Shown: positions 1 to 17,300, counted from the first letter of the stretch. The stretch: 64,000 nt of DNA from Anthopleura xanthogrammica (GCA_964019055.1 OZ025210.1:14657832-14721831); one strand, 5' to 3'. The notes: generated by a model from the letters alone, not told the origin. Program-made: numbers and translations.

Positions 1-3000
1 GGCTGGGATGAATTGAATATGACAGGGATGGATTGGATTTGACTGAGATGGATTGGATGTGACTGGGATGGATTGGATGTGACTGGGATTGCTTGAATAT
101 GACTGAGGTAGATTGGATGTGACAGAAACGGATTCGATATGACTGGGATAGAATGAATGTGACTGGGATGGACTGGATGTGACTGGGATGAATTGAATAT
201 GACAGGGATGGAATGGATTTGACTGAGATGGATTGGATGTGACTGGGATGGATTGGATGTGACTGGGATGGATTGCATGTGACTTGGATGGATTGGATGT
301 ACAGGGATATATTGTATGTGAATGAGATGGATTGGATGTGACTGGGATGGATTGCATGTGACTGGGATTGATTGAATATGACTGAGATAGATTGGATGTG
401 ACTGAGATCGATTGGATGTGCCTTGGATGGATTGCATGTGACTGGAATGGATTGGATGTGACTGAGATGGAATGGATGTGACTGGGATAGATTGTATAAG
501 ATTGGGATGGATTGGATGTGACTGAGATGGATTGCATGTGACTGGAATGGATTGGATGTGACTGGGATGGATTGGATGTGCCTGGGATGGATTGCATGTG
601 ACTGGAATGGATTGGATGTGACTGAGATGGAAGGGATGTGACTGGGATAGATTGTATAAGATTGGGATGGATTTGATGTGACTGGGATAGATTGAATGTG
701 ACTGAGATGGATTGGATGTGAATGGGATGGATTGGATGTGATTGGGATGGATTGGATTTGACTGGGATGGATTGGATGCACAGGGATATATTGAATGTGA
801 CTGAGATGGATTGGACGTGACTCGGATAGATTGAATGTGACTGAGATGGATTGGATGTGAATGGGATGGATTGGATGTGATTGGGATGGATTGGATTTGA
901 CTGGGATGGATTCGATGCACAGGGATATATCGAATGTGACTGAGATGGATTCGATATGACTTGGATAGAATGTATGTGACTGGGATGGATTGGATGTCAC
1001 TTGGATGTATTGTGTTTGACTGAGATGGATTGGATTTGACTGAGATGGAATAGATTTGACTGGGATGGACTGGATGAGACTGGGATGGATTGGATGTGCC
1101 TGGGATGGATTGGATGTGCCTGGGATGGATTGCATGTGACTGGAATGGATTGGATGTGACTGAGATGGAATGGATGTGACTGGGATAGATTGTATAAGAT
1201 TGGGATGGATTGGATGTGACTGAGATGGATTTAATGTGACTGGGATGGAATGGATGTGACTGGGATAGATTGTATAAGATTGGGATGGATTGGATGTGAC
1301 TGAGATGGATTGGATGAGACTGGGATAGATTGGATGTGACTGGGATGGATTGGATGTGCCTGGGATGGATTGCATGTGACTGGAATGGATTGGATGTGAC
1401 TGAGATGGAATGGATGTGACTAGGATAGATTGTATAAGATTGGGATGGATTGGATGTGACTGGGATAGATTGAATGTGACTGGGATGGATTGGATGTGCC
1501 TGGGATGGATTGCATGTGACTGGAATAGATTGGATGTGACTGAGATGGAATGGATGTGACTGGGATAGATTATATAAGATTGGGATGGACTGGATGTGGC
1601 TGGGATGAATTGAATATGACAGGGATGGATTGGATTTGACTGAGATGGATTGGATGTGACTGGGATGGATTGGATGTGACTGGGATTGCTTGAATATGAC
1701 TGAGGTAGATTGGATGTGACAGAAACGGATTCGATATGACTGGGATAGAATGAATGTGACTGGGATGGACTGGATGTGACTGGGATGAATTGAATATGAC
1801 AGGGATGGAATGGATTTGACTGAGATGGATTGGATGTGACTGGGATGGATTGGATGTGACTGGGATGGATTGCATGTGACTTGGATGGATTGGATGTACA
1901 GGGATATATTGTATGTGAATGAGATGGATTGGATGTGACTGGGATGGATTGCATGTGACTGGGATTGATTGAATATGACTGAGATAGATTGGATGTGACT
2001 GAGATCGATTGGATGTGCCTTGGATGGATTGCATGTGACTGGAATGGATTGGATGTGACTGAGATGGAATGGATGTGACTGGGATAGATTGTATAAGATT
2101 GGGATGGATTGGATGTGACTGAGATGGATTGCATGTGACTGGAATGGATTGGATGTGACTGGGATGGATTGGATGTGCCTGGGATGGATTGCATGTGACT
2201 GGAATGGATTGGATGTGACTGAGATGGAAGGGATGTGACTGGGATAGATTGTATAAGATTGGGATGGATTTGATGTGACTGGGATAGATTGAATGTGACT
2301 GAGATGGATTGGATGTGAATGGGATGGATTGGATGTGATTGGGATGGATTGGATTTGACTGGGATGGATTGGATGCACAGGGATATATTGAATGTGACTG
2401 AGATGGATTGGACGTGACTCGGATAGATTGAATGTGACTGAGATGGATTGGATGTGAATGGGATGGATTGGATGTGATTGGGATGGATTGGATTTGACTG
2501 GGATGGATTCGATGCACAGGGATATATCGAATGTGACTGAGATGGATTCGATATGACTTGGATAGAATGTATGTGACTGGGATGGATTGGATGTCACTTG
2601 GATGTATTGTGTTTGACTGAGATGGATTGGATTTGACTGAGATGGAATAGATTTGACTGGGATGGACTGGATGAGACTGGGATGAATTGGATGTGCCTGG
2701 GATGGATTGGATGTGCCTGGGATGGATTGCATGAGACTGGAATGGATTGGAGGTGACTGAGATGGAATGGATGTGACTGGGATAGATTGTATAAGATTGG
2801 GATGGATTGGATGTGACTGAGATGGATTTAATGTGACTGGGATGGAATGGATGTGACTGGGATAGATTGTATAAGATTGGGATGGATTGGATGTGACTGA
2901 GATGGATTGGATGAGACTGGGATAGATTGGATGTGACTGGGATGGATTGGATGTGCCTGGGATGGATTGCATGTGACTGGAAAGGATTGGATGTGACTGA

Positions 3001-3176
3001 GATGGAATGGATGTGACTAGGATAGATTGTATAAGATTGGGATGGATTGGATGTGACTGGGATAGATTGAATGTGACTGGGATGGATTGGATGTGCCTGG
3101 GATGGATTGCATGTGACTGGAATAGATTGGATGTGACTGAGATGGAATGGATGTGACTGGGATAGATTATATATGA
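1..3176. repeat. Higher-order duplication, period 1597 bp
   Basis: The variant pattern of bases 1 to about 1,580 recurs at an offset of exactly 1,597. The opening ggctgggatgaattg recurs at 1,598, and the ttggatagaatgtatg variant at 961 recurs at 2,558. The pattern still matches near 3,100 and diverges after about 3,176. A block of roughly 80 units was therefore duplicated in tandem recently. Confidence 0.85.
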
Positions 3177-6100
3177 TTGGGATGGATTGGATGTGACTGG
3201 GATAGATTGAATGTGACTGAGATGGATTGGATGTGAATGGGATGGATTGGATGTGATTGGGATGGATTGGATTTGACTGGGATGGATTCGATGCACAGGG
3301 ATATATTGAATGTGACCGAGATGGATTGGATGTGACTGGGATAGATTGGATGTGACTGGGATTGATTGGATATGACTGAGATAGATTGGATGTGACAGAA
3401 ACGGATTCCATATGACTGGGATAGAATGAATGTGACTGGGATGGACTGGATGTGGCTGGGATGAATTGAATATGACAGGGATGGATTGGATTTGACTGAG
3501 ATGGATTGGATGTGACTGGGATGGATTGGATGTGACTGGGATTGCTTGAATATGACTGAGGTAGATTGGATGTGACAGAAACGGATTCGATATGACTGGG
3601 ATAGAATGAATGTGACTGGGATGGACTGGATGTGACTGGGATGAATTGAATATGACAGGGATGGATTGGATTTGACTGAGATGGATTGGATGTGACTGGG
3701 ATGGATTGGAAGTGACTGGGATTGATTGAATATGACTGAGATAGATAGGATGTGACAGAAACGGATTCCATATGACTGGGATAGAATGAATGTGACTGGG
3801 ATGGACTAGATGTGGCTGGGATGAATTGAATATGACAGGGATGGATTGGATTTGACTGAGATGGATTGGATGTGACTGGGATGGATTGGATGTGCCTGGG
3901 ATTTCTTGAATATGACTGAGGTAGATTGGATGTGACAGAAACGGATTCGATATGACTGGGATAGAATGAATGTGACTGGGATGGACTGGATGTGACTGGG
4001 ATGAATTGAATATGACAGGGATGGATTGGATGTGACTGAGATGGACTGGATGTGACTGGGATGAATTGAATGTGACAGGGATGGATTGGATTTGACTGAG
4101 ATGGATTGGATGTGACTGGGATGGATTGGAAGTGACTGGGATTGATTGAATATGACTGAGATAGATTGGATGTGACAGAAACGGATTCCATATGACTGGG
4201 ATAGAATGAATGTTACTGGGATGGATTGGATGTGACTGGGATGAATTGAATATGACAGGAATAGATTGGATTTGACTGAGATGGAATGGATGTGACTGAA
4301 ATGGATTAGATGTGACTGGGATAGATTGAATGTGACTGAGATGGATGGGATGTGACTGGGATGGATTGGATGTGACTGGGATGGATTGCATGTGACTTGG
4401 ATGGATTGGATGTACAGGGATATATTGTATGTGAATGAGATGGATTGGATGTGACTGGGATGGATTGCATGTGACTGGGATAGATTGGATGTGACTGAGA
4501 TGGATTGGATGAGACTGGGATGGATTGGATGTGACTGAGATGGATTGCATATGACTGGAATGGATTGGATGTGACTGGGATGGATTGGATGTGCCTGGGA
4601 TGGATTGCATGTGACTGGAATGGATTGGATGTGACTGAGATAGAATGGATGTGACTGGGATAGATTGTATAAGATTGGGATGGATTGAATGTGACTGGGA
4701 TAGATTGAATGTGACTGAGATGGATTGGCTGTGAATGGGATGGATTGGATGTGATTGGGATGGATTGGATTTGACTGGGATGGATTGGATGCACAGGGAT
4801 ATATTGAATGTGACTGAGATGGATTGGATGTGACTGGGATGGATTGGATGTGACTGGGATTGATTGGATATGACTGAGATAGATTGGATGTGACAGAAAC
4901 GGATTAGATATGACTGGGATAGAATGAATGTGACTGGGATGGACTGGATGTGACTGGGATGAATTGAATATGACAGGGATGGATTGGATTTGACTGAGAT
5001 GGATTGGATGTGACTGGGATGGATTGCATGTGACTGGGATTGATTGAATATGACTGAGATAGATTGGATGTGACAGAAACGGATTCGATATGACTGGGAT
5101 AGAATGAATGTGACTGGGATGGACTGGATGTGACTGGGATGAATTGAATATGACAGGGATGGATTGGATTTGACTGAGATGGAATGGATGTGACTCAAAT
5201 GGATTAGATGTGACTGGGATAGATTGGATGTGACTGAGATGGATTGGATGTGACTGGGATGGATTGGATGTGACTGAGATGGATTTGATGAGACTGGGAT
5301 GGATTGGATGTGACTGAGATGGATTGGATGTGACTGGAATGGATTGGATGTGACTGGGATGAATTGGATGTGCCTGGGATGGATTGGACGTGACTGGGAT
5401 GGAATGGATGTGACTGGGATAGATTTTATAAGATTGGGATGGTTTGGATGTGCATGAGATGGATTGAATGTGACAGGGATGGAATGGATGTGACTGGGAT
5501 AGATTGTATAAGATTGGGATGGATTGAATGTGACTGGGATGGACTGGATGAGACTGGGATGGATTAGATGTGACTGGGATGGAATGGATGTGACTGGGAT
5601 AGATTGTATAAGATTGGGATGGATTGGATGTGACTGAGATGGATTGAATGTGACTGGGATGGAATGGATGTGACTGGGATAGATTGTATAAGATTGTGAT
5701 GGATTGGATGTGACTGAGATGGATTGAATGTGACTGGGATGGAATGGATGTGACTGGGATAGATTGTATAGGATTGGGATGGATTGGATGTGACTGTGAT
5801 GGATTGGATGTGACTGGGATGGAATGGATGTGACTGGGATGGATTGGATATAACAGGGATGGAATGGATGTGACAGAAATGGATTGAATGTGACTGAGAT
5901 TGATTGAATTTGACTGAGATGGAAATGGATGTGACTGGGATGGATTGAATATGACAGGGATGGATTGGATGTGACTGAGATGGAATGGATGTGACTGGGA
6001 TAGATTATATAAGATTGGGATGGATTGGATGTGACTGAGATGGATTGAATGTGACTGGGATGGAATGGATGTGACTGGGATAGATTGTATAAGATTGGGA

Positions 6101-9100
6101 TGGATTGAATGTGACTGGGATGGACTGGATGAGACTGGGATGGATTAGATGTGACTGGGATGGAATGGATGTGACTGGGATAGATTGTATAAGATTGGGA
6201 TGGATTGGATGTGACTGAGATGGATTGAATGTGACTGGGATGGAATGGATGTGACTGGGATAGATTGTATAGGATTGGGATGGATTGGATGTGACTGTGA
6301 TGGATTGGATGTGACTGGGATGGAATGGATGTGACTGGGATGGATTGGATATAACAGGGATGGAATGGATGTGACAGAAATGGATTGAATGTGACTGAGA
6401 TTGATTGAATTTGACTGAGATGGAAATGGATGTGACTGGGATGGATTGAATATGACAGGGATGGATTGGATGTGACTGAGATGGAATGGATGTGACTGGG
6501 ATAGATTATATAAGATTGGGATGGATTGGATGTGACTGAGATTGATTGAATGTGACTAGAATTGATTGGATGTGACGGAGATGGATTGGATGTGACTGGG
6601 ATAGATTATATAAGATTGGGATGGATTGGATGTGACTGAGATGGATTGGATGTGACTGGGATAGATTGGATGTGACAGAAATGGATTGGATGTGACTGGA
6701 ATTGATAGGATGTGACTGAGATAGATTGGATGTGACAGAAACGGATTGGATATGACTGGGATAGAATGTATGTGACTGGGATGGATTTGATGTGACTGGG
6801 ATGTATTGCATTTGACTGAGATGGATTGGATTTGACTGAGATGGAATAGATTTGACTGGGATTGATTAAATGTGACTGAGATGGTTTGGATGTGACTGGG
6901 ATAGATTATATAAGATTGGGATGGATTGGATGTGACTGAGATGGATTGGATGTGACTGAGATTGATTGAATTTGACTGAGATGGAAATGGATGTGACTGA
7001 GATGGATTGAATGTGACTGGGATGGAATGGATGTGACTGGGATAGATTGTATAAGATTGGGATGGATTGGATGTGACTGAGATGGATTGGATGTGACTGG
7101 GATGGAATGGATGTGAATGGGATGGATTGGATATAACAGGGATGGAATGGATGTGACAGAAATGGATTGGATGTGACTGGAATTGATAGGATGTGACTGA
7201 GAAAGATTGGATGTGACAGAAACGGATTGGATATGACTGGGATAGAATGTATGTGACTGGGATGGATTGGATGTGACTGGGATGTATTGCGTTTGACTGA
7301 GATGGATTGGATTTCACTGAGACGGAATAGATTTGACTGGGATGGATTGAATGTGACTGGGATGGACTGGATGAGACTGGGATGGATTGGATGTGCTTGG
7401 GATGGATTGCATGTGACTGGAATGGATTGGATGTGACTGAGATTGAATGGATGTGACTGGGATAGATTGTATAAGATTGGGATTGATTGGATCTGACTGA
7501 GATGGATTGGATGTGACTGGGATAGATTGGATGTGACAGAAATGGATTGGATGTGACTGGAATTGATAGGATGTGACTGAGATAGATTGGATGTGACAGA
7601 AACGGATTGGATATGACTGGGATAGAATGTATGTGACTGGGATGGATATGATGTGACTGGGATGTATTGCATTTGACTGAGATGGATTGGATTTGACTGA
7701 GATGGAATAGATTTGACTGGGATTCATTAAATGTGACTGAGATGGATTGGATGTGACTGGGATAGATTATATAAGATTGGGATAGATTGGATGTGACTGA
7801 GATGGATTGGATGTGACTGAGATTGATTGAATGTGACTGGGATGGAATGGATGTGACTGAGATGGATTAAATGTGACTGAGATGGATTGGATGTGACTGG
7901 GATAGATTATATAAGATTGGGATAGATTGGATGTGACTGAGATGGATTGGATGTGACTGAGATTGATTGGATGTGAATGGGATGGATTGGATGTGACTGA
8001 GATGGATTGGATGTGACTGGGATGGAATGGATGTGAATGGGATGGATTGGATATAACAGGGATGGAATGGATGTGACAGAAATGGATTGGATGTGACTGG
8101 AATTGATAGGATGTGACTGAGATAGATTGGATGTGACAGAAACGGATTGGATATGACTGGGATAGAATGTATGTGACTGGGATGGATTGGATGTGACTGG
8201 GATGTATTGCGTTTGACTGAGATGGATTGGATTTCACTGAGATGGAATACATTTGACTGGGATGGATTGAATGTGACTGGGATGGACTGGATGAGACTGG
8301 GATGGATTGGATGTGCCTGGGATGGATTGCATGTGACTGGAATGGATTGGATGTGACTGAGATGGAATGGATGTGACTGGGATAGATTGTATAAGATTGG
8401 GATTGATTGGATCTGACTGAGATGGATTGAATGTGACTGGGATGGAATGGATGTGACTGGGATAGATTGTAAAAGTTAGGGATGGATTGGATGTGACTGA
8501 GATGGATTGGATGTGACTGGGATGCAATGGATGTGACTGGGATGGATTGGATATAACAGGGATGGAATGGATGTGACAGAAATGGATTGAATGTGACTGA
8601 GATTGATTGAATTTGACTGAGATGGAAATGGATGTGACTGAGATGGATTGAATGTGACTGCGATGGAATGGATGTGACTGGGATAGATTGTATAAGATTT
8701 GGATAGATTGGATGTGACTGAGATGGATTGGATGTGACTGGGATGGAATGGATGTGACTGGGATGGATTGGATATAACAGGGATGGAATGGATGTGACAG
8801 AAATGGATTGAATGTGACTGAAATTGATTGAATTTGACTGAAATGGAAATGGATATGACTGGGATGGATTGAATATGACAGGGATGGATTGGATGTGACT
8901 GAGATGGAATGGATGTGACTGGGATAGATTATATAAGATTGGGATGGATTGGATGTGACTGAGATGGATTGAATGTGACTAGAATTGATTGGGTGTGACT
9001 AAGATGGATTGGATGTGACTGGGATAGATTATATAAGATTGGGATGGACTGGATGTGACTGAGATGGATTGGATGTGACTGGGATAGATTGGATGTGACT

Positions 9101-10248
9101 GGGATGGATTGGATATGACTGAGATAGATTGGATGTGACAGAAACGGATTAGATATGACTGGGATAGAATGAATGTGACTGGGATGGACTGGATGTGACT
9201 GGGATGAATTGAATATGACAGGGATGAATTGGATTTGACTGAGATGGAATGGATGTGACTCAAATGGATTAGATGTGACTGGGATAGATTGGATGTGACT
9301 GGGATGGATTGGATATAACAGGGATGGAATGGATGTGACAGAAATGGATTGAATGTGACTGAGATTGATTGAATTTGACTGAGATGGAAATGGATGTGAC
9401 TGAGATGGATTGAATGTGTTTGGGATGGAATGGATGTGACTGGGATAGATTGTATAAGATTGGGATGGATTGGATGTGACTGAGATGGATTGGATGTGAC
9501 TGGGATGGAATGGATGTGACTGGGATGGATTGGATATAACAGGGATGGAATGGATGTGACAGAAATGGATTGAATGTGACTGAGATTGATTGAATTTGAC
9601 TGAGATGGAAATGGCTGTGACTGGGATGGATTGAATATGACAGGGATGGATTGGATGTGACTGAGATGGAATGGATGTGACTGAGATGGATTGAATGTGA
9701 CTAGAATTGATTGGATGTGACTGAGATGGATTGGATGTGACTGGGATAGATTATATAAGATTGGGATGGATTGGATGTGACTGGGATAGATTGGAGGTGA
9801 CAGAAATGGATTGGATGTGACTGGAATTGATAGCATGTGACTGAGATAGATTGGATGTGACAGAAACGGATTGGATATGACTTGGATAGAATGTACGTGA
9901 CTGGGATGGATTGGATGTGACTGGGATGTATTGTGTTCGACTGAGATGGATTGGATTTGCTTGAGATGGAATAGATTTGACTGGGATAGATTGGATGTGA
10001 CTTGGATTGATTGGATGTGACTGGGATTGATTGAATATGACTGAGATAGATTGTATGTGACAGAAACGGATTAGATATGACTGGGATAGAATGAATGTGA
10101 CTGGGATGGACTGGATGTGACTGGGATGAATTGAATATGACAGGGATGGATTGGATTTGAGTGAGATGGATTGGATGTGACTGCAATGGATTGGATGTGA
10201 CTGGGATTGCTTGAATATGACTGAGATAGATTGGATGTGACAGAAACG

Positions 10249-12326
10249 GAATCGATATGACTGGGATAGAATGAATGTGACTGAGATTGATTGCATGTGA
10301 CTGGAATGGATTGGATGTGACTGGGATGGATTGGATGTGACTGGGATGGAATGGATGTGAATGGGATGGATTGGATATAACAGGGATGGAATGGATGTGA
10401 CAGAAATGGATTGGATGTGACTGGAATTGATAGGATGTGACTGAGATAGATTGGATGTGACAGAAACGGATTGGATATGACTGGGATAGAATGTATGTGA
10501 CTGGGATGGATTGGATGTGACTGGGATGTATTGCGTTTGACTGAGATGGATTGGATTTGACTGAGATGGAATAGATTTGACTGGGATGGATTGAATGTGA
10601 CTGGGAAGGACTGGATGAGACTGGGATGGATTTGATGTGCCTGGGATGGATTGCATGTGACTGGAATGGATTGGATGTGACTGAGATGGAATGGATGTGA
10701 CTGGGATTGATTGAATATGACTGAGATAGATTGGATGTGAAAGAAACGGATTCGATATGACTGGGATAGAATGAATGTGACTGGGATGGATTGAATGTGA
10801 CTGGGATGGAATGGATGTGACTGGGATAGATTGTAAAAGTTAGGGATGGATTGGATGTGACTGAGATGGATTGGATGTGACTGTTATGGATTGGATGTGA
10901 CTGGGATTGATTGAATATGACTGAGATAGATTGGATGTGAAAGAAACGGATTCGATATGACTGGGATAGAATGAATGTGACTGGGATGGATTGGATGTGA
11001 CTAGGATGTATTGGATGCACAGGGATATATTGAATGTGACTGAGATGGATTGGACGTGACTGGGATAGATTGAATGTGACTGAGATGGATTGGATGTGAA
11101 TGGGATGGATTGAATGTGATTGGGATGGATTGGATTTGACTGGGATGGATTCGATGCACAGGGATATATTGAATGTGACTGAGATGGATTCGATATGACT
11201 TGGATAGAATGTATGTGACTGGGATGGATTGGATGTCACTTGGATGTATTGTGTTTGACTGAGATGGATTGGATTTGACTGAGATGGAATCGATATGACT
11301 GGGATAGAATGAATGTGACTGAGATTGATTGCATGTGACTGGAATGGATTGGATGTGACTGGGATGGATTGGATGTGACTGGGATGGAATGGATGTGAAT
11401 GGGATGGATTGGATATAACAGGGATGGAATGGATGTGACAGAAATGGATTGGATGTGACTGGAATTGATAGGATGTGACTGAGATAGATTGGATGTGACA
11501 GAAACGGATTGGATATGACTGGGATAGAATGTATGTGACTGGGATGGATTGGATGTGACTGGGATGTATTGCGTTTGACTGAGATGGATTGGATTTGACT
11601 GAGATGGAATAGATTTGACTGGGATGGATTGAATGTGACTGGGAAGGACTGGATGAGACTGGGATGGATTTGATGTGCCTGGGATGGATTGCATGTGACT
11701 GGAATGGATTGGATGTGACTGAGATGGAATGGATGTGACTGGGATTGATTGAATATGACTGAGATAGATTGGATGTGAAAGAAACGGATTCGATATGACT
11801 GGGATAGAATGAATGTGACTGGGATGGATTGAATGTGACTGGGATGGAATGGATGTGACTGGGATAGATTGTAAAAGTTAGGGATGGATTGGATGTGACT
11901 GAGATGGATTGGATGTGACTGTTATGGATTGGATGTGACTGGGATTGATTGAATATGACTGAGATAGATTGGATGTGAAAGAAACGGATTCGATATGACT
12001 GGGATAGAATGAATGTGACTGGGATGGATTGGATGTGACTAGGATGTATTGGATGCACAGGGATATATTGAATGTGACTGAGATGGATTGGACGTGACTG
12101 GGATAGATTGAATGTGACTGAGATGGATTGGATGTGAATGGGATGGATTGAATGTGATTGGGATGGATTGGATTTGACTGGGATGGATTCGATGCACAGG
12201 GATATATTGAATGTGACTGAGATGGATTCGATATGACTTGGATAGAATGTATGTGACTGGGATGGATTGGATGTCACTTGGATGTATTGTGTTTGACTGA
12301 GATGGATTGGATTTGACTGAGATGGA
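10249..12326. repeat. Higher-order duplication, period 1038 bp
   Basis: Bases 10,249-11,286 recur at 11,287-12,324. The landmark ggaatcgatatga occurs at 10,249 and 11,287, and the irregular ggatgcacaggg variant at 11,013 recurs at 12,051. The match stops at the expected junction near 12,326, so there are two copies. Confidence 0.85.
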
Positions 12327-14344
12327 ATAGATTTGACTGGGATGGATTGAATGTGACTGGGATGGACTGGATGAGACTGGGATGGATTGGATGTGCCTGG
12401 GAAGGATTGGATGTGCCTGGGATGGATTACATGTGACTGGAATGGATTGGATGTGACTGAGATGGAATGGATGTGACTGGGATAGATTGTATAAGATTGG
12501 GATGGATTGGATGTGACTGAGATGGATTTAATGTGACTGGGATGGAATGGATGAGACTGGGATAGATTGTATAAGATTGGGATGGATTGGATACGACTGA
12601 GATGGATTGGATGAGACTGGGATAGATTGGATGTGACTGGGATGGATTGGATGTGCCTGGGATGGATTGCATGTGACTGGAATGGATTGGATGTGACTGA
12701 GATGGAATGGATGTGACTAGGATAGATTGTATAAGATTGGGATGGATTGGATGTGACTGGGATAGATTGAATGTGACTGAGATGGATTGGATGTGAATGG
12801 GATGGATTGGATGTGATTGGGATGGATTGGATTTGACTGGGATGGATTGGATGCAAAGGGATATATTGAATGTGACTGGGATGGATTGGATGTGATTGGG
12901 ATTGATTGAATATGACTGAGGTAGATTGGATGTGACAGAAACAGATGCGATATGACTGGGATAGCATGAATGTGATTGGGATTGACTGGATGTGACTGGG
13001 ATGAATTGAATATGACACGGATGGATTGGATTTGACTGAGATGGATTGGATGTGACCGGGATGGATTGGATGTGACTGGGATTGATTGAATATGACTGAG
13101 ATAGATTGGATGTGACAGAAACGGATTCGATATGACTGGGATAGAATGAATGTGACTGGGATGGACTGGATGTGACTGGGATGAATTGAATATGACAGGG
13201 ATGGATTGCATGTGACTGGAATGGATTGGATGTGACTGAGATGGAATGGATGTGACTGGGATAGATTGTATAAGATTGGGATGGATTGAATGTGACTGGG
13301 ATAGATTGAATGTGACTGAGATGGATTGGCTGTGAATGGGATGGATTGGATGTGATTGGGATGGATTAGATTTGACTGGGATGGATTGGATGCACAGGGA
13401 TATATTGAATGTGACTGAGATGGATTTGATGAGACTGGGATGGATTGGATGTGACTGAGATGGATTGGATGTGACTGGAATGGATTGGATGTGACTGGGA
13501 TGAATTGGATGTGCCTGGGATGGATTGCATGTGACTGGAATGGATTGGATGTGACTGAGATGGAATTGATGTGAATGAGATAGATTGTATAAGATTGGGA
13601 TGGATTGGATGTGACTGAGATGGATTGAATGTGACAGGGATGGAATGGATGTGACTGGGATAGATTGTATAAGATTGGGATGGATTGAATGTGACTGGGA
13701 TGGACTGGATGAGACTGGGATGGATTGGATGTGACTGGGATGGATTGGATGTGCCTGGGATGGATTGCATGTGACTGGAATGGATTGGATGTGACTGAGA
13801 TGGAATGGATGTGACTGGGATAGATTGTATAAGATTGGGATGGATTGGATGTGACTGAGATGGATTTAATGTGACTGGGATGGAATGGATGTGACTGGGA
13901 TAGATTGTATAAGATTGGGATGGATTGGATGTGACTGAGATGGATTGGATGTGACTGGGATGGAATGGATGTGACTGGGATGGATTGGATATAACAGGGA
14001 TGGAATGGATGTGACAGAAATGGATTGAATGTGACTGAGATTGATTGAATTTGACTGAGATGGAAATGGATGTGACTGGGATAGATTGTATAAGATTGGG
14101 ATGGATTGGATGTGACTGAGATGGATTGGATGTGACTGGGATGGAATGGATGTGACTGGGATGGATTGGATATAACAGGGATGGAATGGATGTGACAGAA
14201 ATGGATTGAATGTGACTGAGATTGATTGAATTTGACTGAGATGGAAATGGATGTGACTGAGATGGATTGAATGTGACTGGGATGGAATGGATGTGACTGG
14301 GATAGTTTGTATAAGATTGGGATGGATTGGATGTGACTTAGATG

Positions 14345-17300
14345 GATTTCATGTGACTGGGATGGAATGGATGTGACTGGGATAGATTGTATAAGATTGG
14401 GATGGATTGGATGTGACTGAGATGGATTGGATGTGACTGGGATGGAATGGATGTGACTGGGATGGATTGGATATAACAGGGATGGAATGGATGTGACAGA
14501 AATGGATTGAATGTGACTGAGATTGATTGAATTTGACTGAGATGGAAATGGATGTGACTGGGATAGATTGTATAAGATTGGGATGGATTGGATGTGACTG
14601 AGATGGATTGGATGTGACTGGGATGGAATGGATGTGACTGGGATGGATTGGATATAACAGGGATGGAATGGATGTGACAGAAATGGATTGAATGTGACTG
14701 AGATTGATTGAATTTGACTGAGATGGAAATGGATGTGACTGAGATGGATTGAATGTGACTGGGATGGAATGGATGTGACTGGGATAGATGGTATAAGATT
14801 GGGATGGATTGGATGTGACTGAGATGGATTGGATGTGACTGGGATGGAATGGATGTGACAGAAATGGATTGAATGTGACTGAGATTGATTGAATTTGACT
14901 GAGATGGAAATGGATGTGACTGAGATGGATTGAATGTGACTGGGATGGAATGGATGTGACTGGGATAGATTGTATAAAATTGGGATGGATTTGATGTGAC
15001 TGAGATGGAATGGATGTGACTGGGATGGAATGGATGTGACTGGGATGGATTGGATATAACAGGGATGGAATGGATGTGACAGAAATGGATTGGATGTGAC
15101 TGGAATTGATAGGATGTGACTGAGATAGATTGGATGTGACAGAAACGGATTGGATATGACTGGGATGGAATGTATGTGACTGAGATGGATTGGATGTGAC
15201 TGGGATAGATTATATAAGATTGGGATGGATTGAATGTGACTGAGAAAGATTGGATGTGACTGGGATAGATTGGATGTGACAGAAATGGATTGGATGGGAC
15301 TGGAATTGATAGGATGTGACTGAGATAGATTGGATGTGACAGAAACGGATTGGATATGACTGGGATAGAATGTATGTGACTGGGATGGATTGGATGTGAC
15401 TGGGATGTATTGCATTTGACTGAGATGGATTGGATTTGACTGAGATGGAATAGATTTGACTGGGATTGATTGAATGTGACTGGGATGGACTGGATGAAAC
15501 TGGGATAGATTGGATGTGCCTGGGATGGATTGCATGTGACTGGAATGGATTGGATGTGACTGAGATGGAATGGATGTGACTGGGATTGATTGAATTTGAC
15601 TGAGATGGAAATGGATGTGACTGGGATGGATTGAATATGACAGGGATGGATTGGATGTGACTGAGATGGAATGGATGTGACTGGGATAGATTATATAAGA
15701 TTGGGATGGATTGGATGTGACTGAGATGGATTGAATGTGACTAGAATTGATTGGATGTGACTGAGATGGATTGGATGTGACTGGGATAGATTATATAAGA
15801 TTGGGATGGATTGGATGTGACTGAGATGGATTGGATGTGACTGGGATAGATTTGATGTGACAGAAATGGATTGGATGTGACTGGAATTGATAGGATGTGA
15901 CTGAGATAGATTGGATGTGACAGAAACGGATTGGATATGACTGGGATAGAATGTATGTGACTGGGATGGATTGGATGTGACTGGGATGTATTGCGTTTGA
16001 CTGAGATGGAATGGATTTGACTGAGATGGAATAGATTTGACTGGGATGGATTGAATGTGACTGGGATGGAATGGATGTGACTGGGATGGAATGGATGTGA
16101 CTGGGATGGATTGGATATAACAGGGATGGAATGGATGTGACAGAAATGGATTGGATGTGACTGGAATTTATAGGATGTGACTGAGATAGATTGGATGTGA
16201 CAGAAACGGATTGGATATGACTGGGATGGAATGTATGTGACTGAGATGGATTGCATGTGACTGGAATGGATTGGATGTGACTGGGATGGATTGAATGTGA
16301 CTGGGATGGACTGGATGAGACTGGGATGAATTGGATGTGCCTGGGATTGATTGCATGTGACTGGAATGGATTGGATGTGACTGAGATGGATTGAATGTGA
16401 CTGGGATGGACTGGATGAGACTGGGATGAATTGGATGTGCCTGGGATTGATTGCATGTGACTGGAATGGATTGGATGTGACTGAGATGGAATTGATGTGA
16501 CTGGGATAGATTGTATAAGATTGGGATGGATTGGATGTGACTGAGATGGATTTAATGTGACTGGGATGGAATGGATGTGACTGGGATAGATTGTATAAGA
16601 TTGGGATGGATTGGATGTGACTGAGATGGATTGGATGTGACTGGGCTGGAATGGATGTGACTGGGATGGATTGGATATAACAGGGATGGAATGGATGTGA
16701 CAGAAATGGATTGAATGTGACTGAGATTGATTGAATTTGACTGAGATGGAAATGGATGTGACTGGGATAGATTGTATAAGATTGGGATGGATTGGATGTG
16801 ACTGAGATGGATTGGATGTGACTGGGATGGAATGGATGTGACTGGGATGGATTGGATATAACAGGGATGGAATGGATGTGACAGAAATGGATTGAATGTG
16901 ACTGAGATTGATTGAATTTGACTGAGATGGAAATGGATGTGACTGAGATGGAATGAATGTGACTGGGATGGAATGGATGTGACTGGGATAGATGGTATAA
17001 GATTGGGATGGATTGGATGTGACTGAGATGGATTGGATGTGACTGGGATGGAATGGATGTGACAGAAATGGATTGAATGTGACTGAGATTGATTGAATTT
17101 GACTGAGATGGAAATGGATGTGACTGAGATGGATTGAATGTGACTGGGATGGAATGGATGTGACTGGGATAGATTGTATAAAATTGGGATGGATTGGATG
17201 TGACTGAGATGGATTGGATGTGACTGGGATGGAATGGATGTGACTGGGATGGATTGGATATAACAGGGATGGAATGGATGTGACAGAAATGGATTGGATG